Of a stretch of 47,905 nt of DNA, positions 46,516-47,905 are shown in pieces (within the stretch, counting starts at the first letter, position 1; the number at the start of each line of letters is the position of its first letter). Origin of the DNA: Anabaena subtropica FACHB-260 (GTDB lineage: Bacteria > Cyanobacteriota > Cyanobacteriia > Cyanobacteriales > Nostocaceae); the NCBI RefSeq assembly GCF_014697105.1, contig NZ_JACJRF010000041.1, forward strand, positions 1 to 47,905. The letters are read 5' to 3'. A program made the position numbers and the translations under genes. Below the pieces are notes generated by a model. It made no database searches and was not told where the DNA came from. It saw only the letters and a program-made list of their open reading frames with translations.

Positions 46516-46665
46516 AGGTAACGCTCCCCTTTCCTCTGCGCCTTCCTCCGCGCCCCTCCCTTCTCTACGAGAGGCTGCGCCAACGGGTTCACCAGTCGCC
46601 TGCGGTTCGCGTAAGCGTCTCGTAAGAGAGGGAAACCCTCCCGCAGCGCTGGTTCACCGCGTTTA
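46516..46665. repeat. GC-rich small dispersed repeat block
   Basis: A 150-nt GC-rich block in an otherwise AT-rich spacer. It contains TTCTCTACGAGAGGCTGCGC, AACGGGTTCACCAG, CTGCGGTTCGCGTAAGCGTC, TCGTAAGAGAGGGAAACCCT and CAGCGCTGGTTCACCGCG. GGTTCACC occurs twice, and CTACGAGA and TCTCGTA are near complements. This is the style of the small dispersed repeats of Nostoc/Anabaena. The rest of the 451-nt gap (46387-46837) is AT-rich with no gene. Confidence 0.65.
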
Positions 46666-46837
46666 AAAAAATGATTTCTGTAACTCACTTAACCAGGAAT
46701 CATCATATTTTTATGTGAATTTAAATTTTATAAAAACTTAATACATTGTTTATATATTTTTTACCGCTTCTTATTGAATCCAACATATATAACTTGCAGA
46801 GAAGTATCTCTGTCTTTGAACAAATCAATAGTAAAAC

Positions 46838-47683
46838 ATGAAAAAGCCTAAATTCTTCAGAAGTATCCTACTTATTGCCATACCAGCAATACCGATAATT
46901 CTGTTTAGCTATCTGCAAAATCCCCTAACAGCCCAAACCTCAAGCGTTCATCTAACGATGGGGAATCCCAGTAATGCTGGTAGTAGTTACAGCAATCGTT
47001 TGTTGAACAAGCCACAGTATGCAGTTTCTTACAATTGCTTTCGAGGAACACCAAATTGGGTTAGTTGGCAGTTAAATAGATCATGGTTAGGTAGCGCACC
47101 TCGCCAAGATGATTTCCGTGCAGATACCACCATACCTTCAGACTGCTATCGAGTCACTTCTTCGGATTATACTGGTAGTGGTTTTGACCGTGGTCACATG
47201 GCTCCTTCCGCAGATAGAACCAACACAGTAGCCAACAACTCTGCTACTTTTTTAATGACAAACATCATACCCCAAGCACCAGACAATAATCAGGGTGTAT
47301 GGGCAAGTTTAGAAAGTTATTGTAGAGATTTGGTGGTGAATCAAGGTAAAGAACTCTATATTATTTCGGGTTCTTATGGTACTGGTGGTACGGGTTCTAA
47401 TGGTACAAGAACCACAATTGCCAATGGTAGAGTAACTGTCCCGGCAAGAACATGGAAGGTGATTGTAGTCCTAAATGCTGTCAACTCTGGTGTTAACAGC
47501 GTTAGTACTGGCACTAGAGTCATTGCTGTAGATATACCTAATACACAAGGTGTTCGGAACGCGAGTTGGAGAAATTATAGAGTTACTGTTGATACTCTAG
47601 AATCTAGAACTGGATACAACTTTCTTTCCAATGTTCCTGTGTCTACTCAAAGTGTAATTGAGTCGAGAATTGATAATTTGTAA
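46838..47683 (+). CDS. Secreted NucA-type DNA/RNA non-specific endonuclease
   Basis: 281 aa. A Sec signal peptide is evident (KKPKFFRSILLIAIPAIPII, cleavage probable near LTAQ). The beta-beta-alpha-metal motif DRGHMAPSADR has H120 as general base, and the magnesium-binding asparagine lies in MTNIIPQAPDNNQGVWASLE. This matches the sugar-non-specific nucleases of the NucA/Serratia family; Anabaena NucA is closely similar in layout (QYAVSYN, NWVSWQLNRSWLG, TGYNFLSNV). It degrades extracellular DNA and RNA. No NuiA-type inhibitor gene is adjacent. It follows the secretion operon and could supply nucleotides to the nucleotidase. Confidence 0.95.
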   Translation: MKKPKFFRSILLIAIPAIPIILFSYLQNPLTAQTSSVHLTMGNPSNAGSSYSNRLLNKPQYAVSYNCFRGTPNWVSWQLNRSWLGSAPRQDDFRADTTIPSDCYRVTSSDYTGSGFDRGHMAPSADRTNTVANNSATFLMTNIIPQAPDNNQGVWASLESYCRDLVVNQGKELYIISGSYGTGGTGSNGTRTTIANGRVTVPARTWKVIVVLNAVNSGVNSVSTGTRVIAVDIPNTQGVRNASWRNYRVTVDTLESRTGYNFLSNVPVSTQSVIESRIDNL

Positions 47684-47700
47684 GCATATTTAGCTTACTT

Positions 47701-47738
47701 AAATCATCAGTCTGTAAATACGAACAGACTGATGATTT
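47701..47738 (+). terminator. Perfect 15-bp hairpin after the nuclease gene
   Basis: AAATCATCAGTCTGT (47701-47715) is the exact inverse complement of ACAGACTGATGATTT (47724-47738), with an 8-nt loop. It lies 18 nt after the nuclease stop. AATTAGTTAAGTTT follows, so the T-run is weak. It is a strong intrinsic-type stem and probably works in both directions. Confidence 0.7.
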
Positions 47739-47905
47739 AATTAGTTAAGTTTCCAATACTTGTCGGTTAAGTTCAAGACAGTCGCTACTAAAATCCTTAT
47801 ACCAATTTAATATGAAGCTGCATAGAAAAGAGCTTCTAAAATAAAGTTATAAGAGGAGATAGACATTACCTGCTCAAATGTTAATTGCTCGAATAGTTGT
47901 TGTAT

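Noticed and set aside
47807-47905. A minus-strand frame entering from the right edge (IQQLFEQLTFEQVMSISSYN and onward, stop at 47807-47809)
   Set aside because: Only 32 codons are visible and no family can be recognised; it may be the end of a gene or chance.

Overview
The window looks like chromosomal DNA of a filamentous heterocyst-type cyanobacterium of the Nostoc/Anabaena group (Nostocales). The indications are ndhN of the cyanobacterial NDH-1 complex, the fused S10-spc-alpha ribosomal superoperon with cyanobacterial omissions (no rpsJ, rpsN, rpmD or rpsD in it), many GCGATCGC (HIP1) octamers, heptameric tandem repeats between genes, and a NucA-type secreted nuclease. The species assignment is inference from recognised sequence features, not from a search.

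Layout. (1) 1-128: the start of an IS630-like transposase running off the left edge. (2) 365-18213, all on the minus strand: rplC-rplD-rplW-rplB-rpsS-rplV-rpsC-rplP-rpmC-rpsQ-rplN-rplX-rplE-rpsH-rplF-rplR-rpsE-rplO-secY-adk-infA-rpmJ-rpsM-rpsK-rpoA-rplQ-truA-rplM-rpsI-rpmE-prfA. This co-oriented run supplies ribosomal proteins, initiation factor 1, release factor 1, the RNA polymerase alpha subunit, the Sec channel, adenylate kinase and a tRNA pseudouridine synthase. Several starts were corrected from ribosome binding sites (rplM, rplQ, rpoA, rplV, rplD), and the 37-codon rpmJ was found by eye. (3) 18214-19104: an 891-bp non-coding divergent region with many hairpins and a good minus-strand promoter, probably a long leader of the ribosomal operon or a separate RNA. 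(4) 19105-31000: ordinary single genes: ndhN, a GNAT acetyltransferase, a hypothetical protein, an ABC-2 permease, a secreted pentapeptide protein, an alpha/beta hydrolase, a small membrane protein, a degenerate-GGDEF/EAL protein, a DUF2335 protein, an MtfA-like peptidase, ilvA and a CbbX-like AAA ATPase with a lectin-like N-terminus. (5) 31162-32325: an argJ homologue.

(6) 32692-47683, all on the plus strand, is the most distinctive part. It holds a 1059-aa 5'-nucleotidase/metallophosphoesterase with two DUF4114-like modules, and a 1825-aa protein that joins an endonuclease/exonuclease/phosphatase domain, two phytase-like domains around a beta-propeller phytase, and a C-terminal RTX (calcium-binding glycine-rich) region. 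These are followed by a type I secretion ABC transporter with N-terminal cyclic-nucleotide-binding-like domains and a dead C39-like domain, its HlyD adaptor, and a Sec-exported NucA-like nuclease. Together they read as an extracellular phosphorus-scavenging unit: nuclease, nucleotidase, phosphodiesterase and phytase with their own exporter. A candidate Pho-type direct repeat lies upstream of the first gene.

The spacers of the ribosomal superoperon carry arrays of heptamers and two copies of a longer dispersed repeat. In several cases the TAG stop codon of the upstream gene lies inside the array, and in truA the repeat encodes the last residues.
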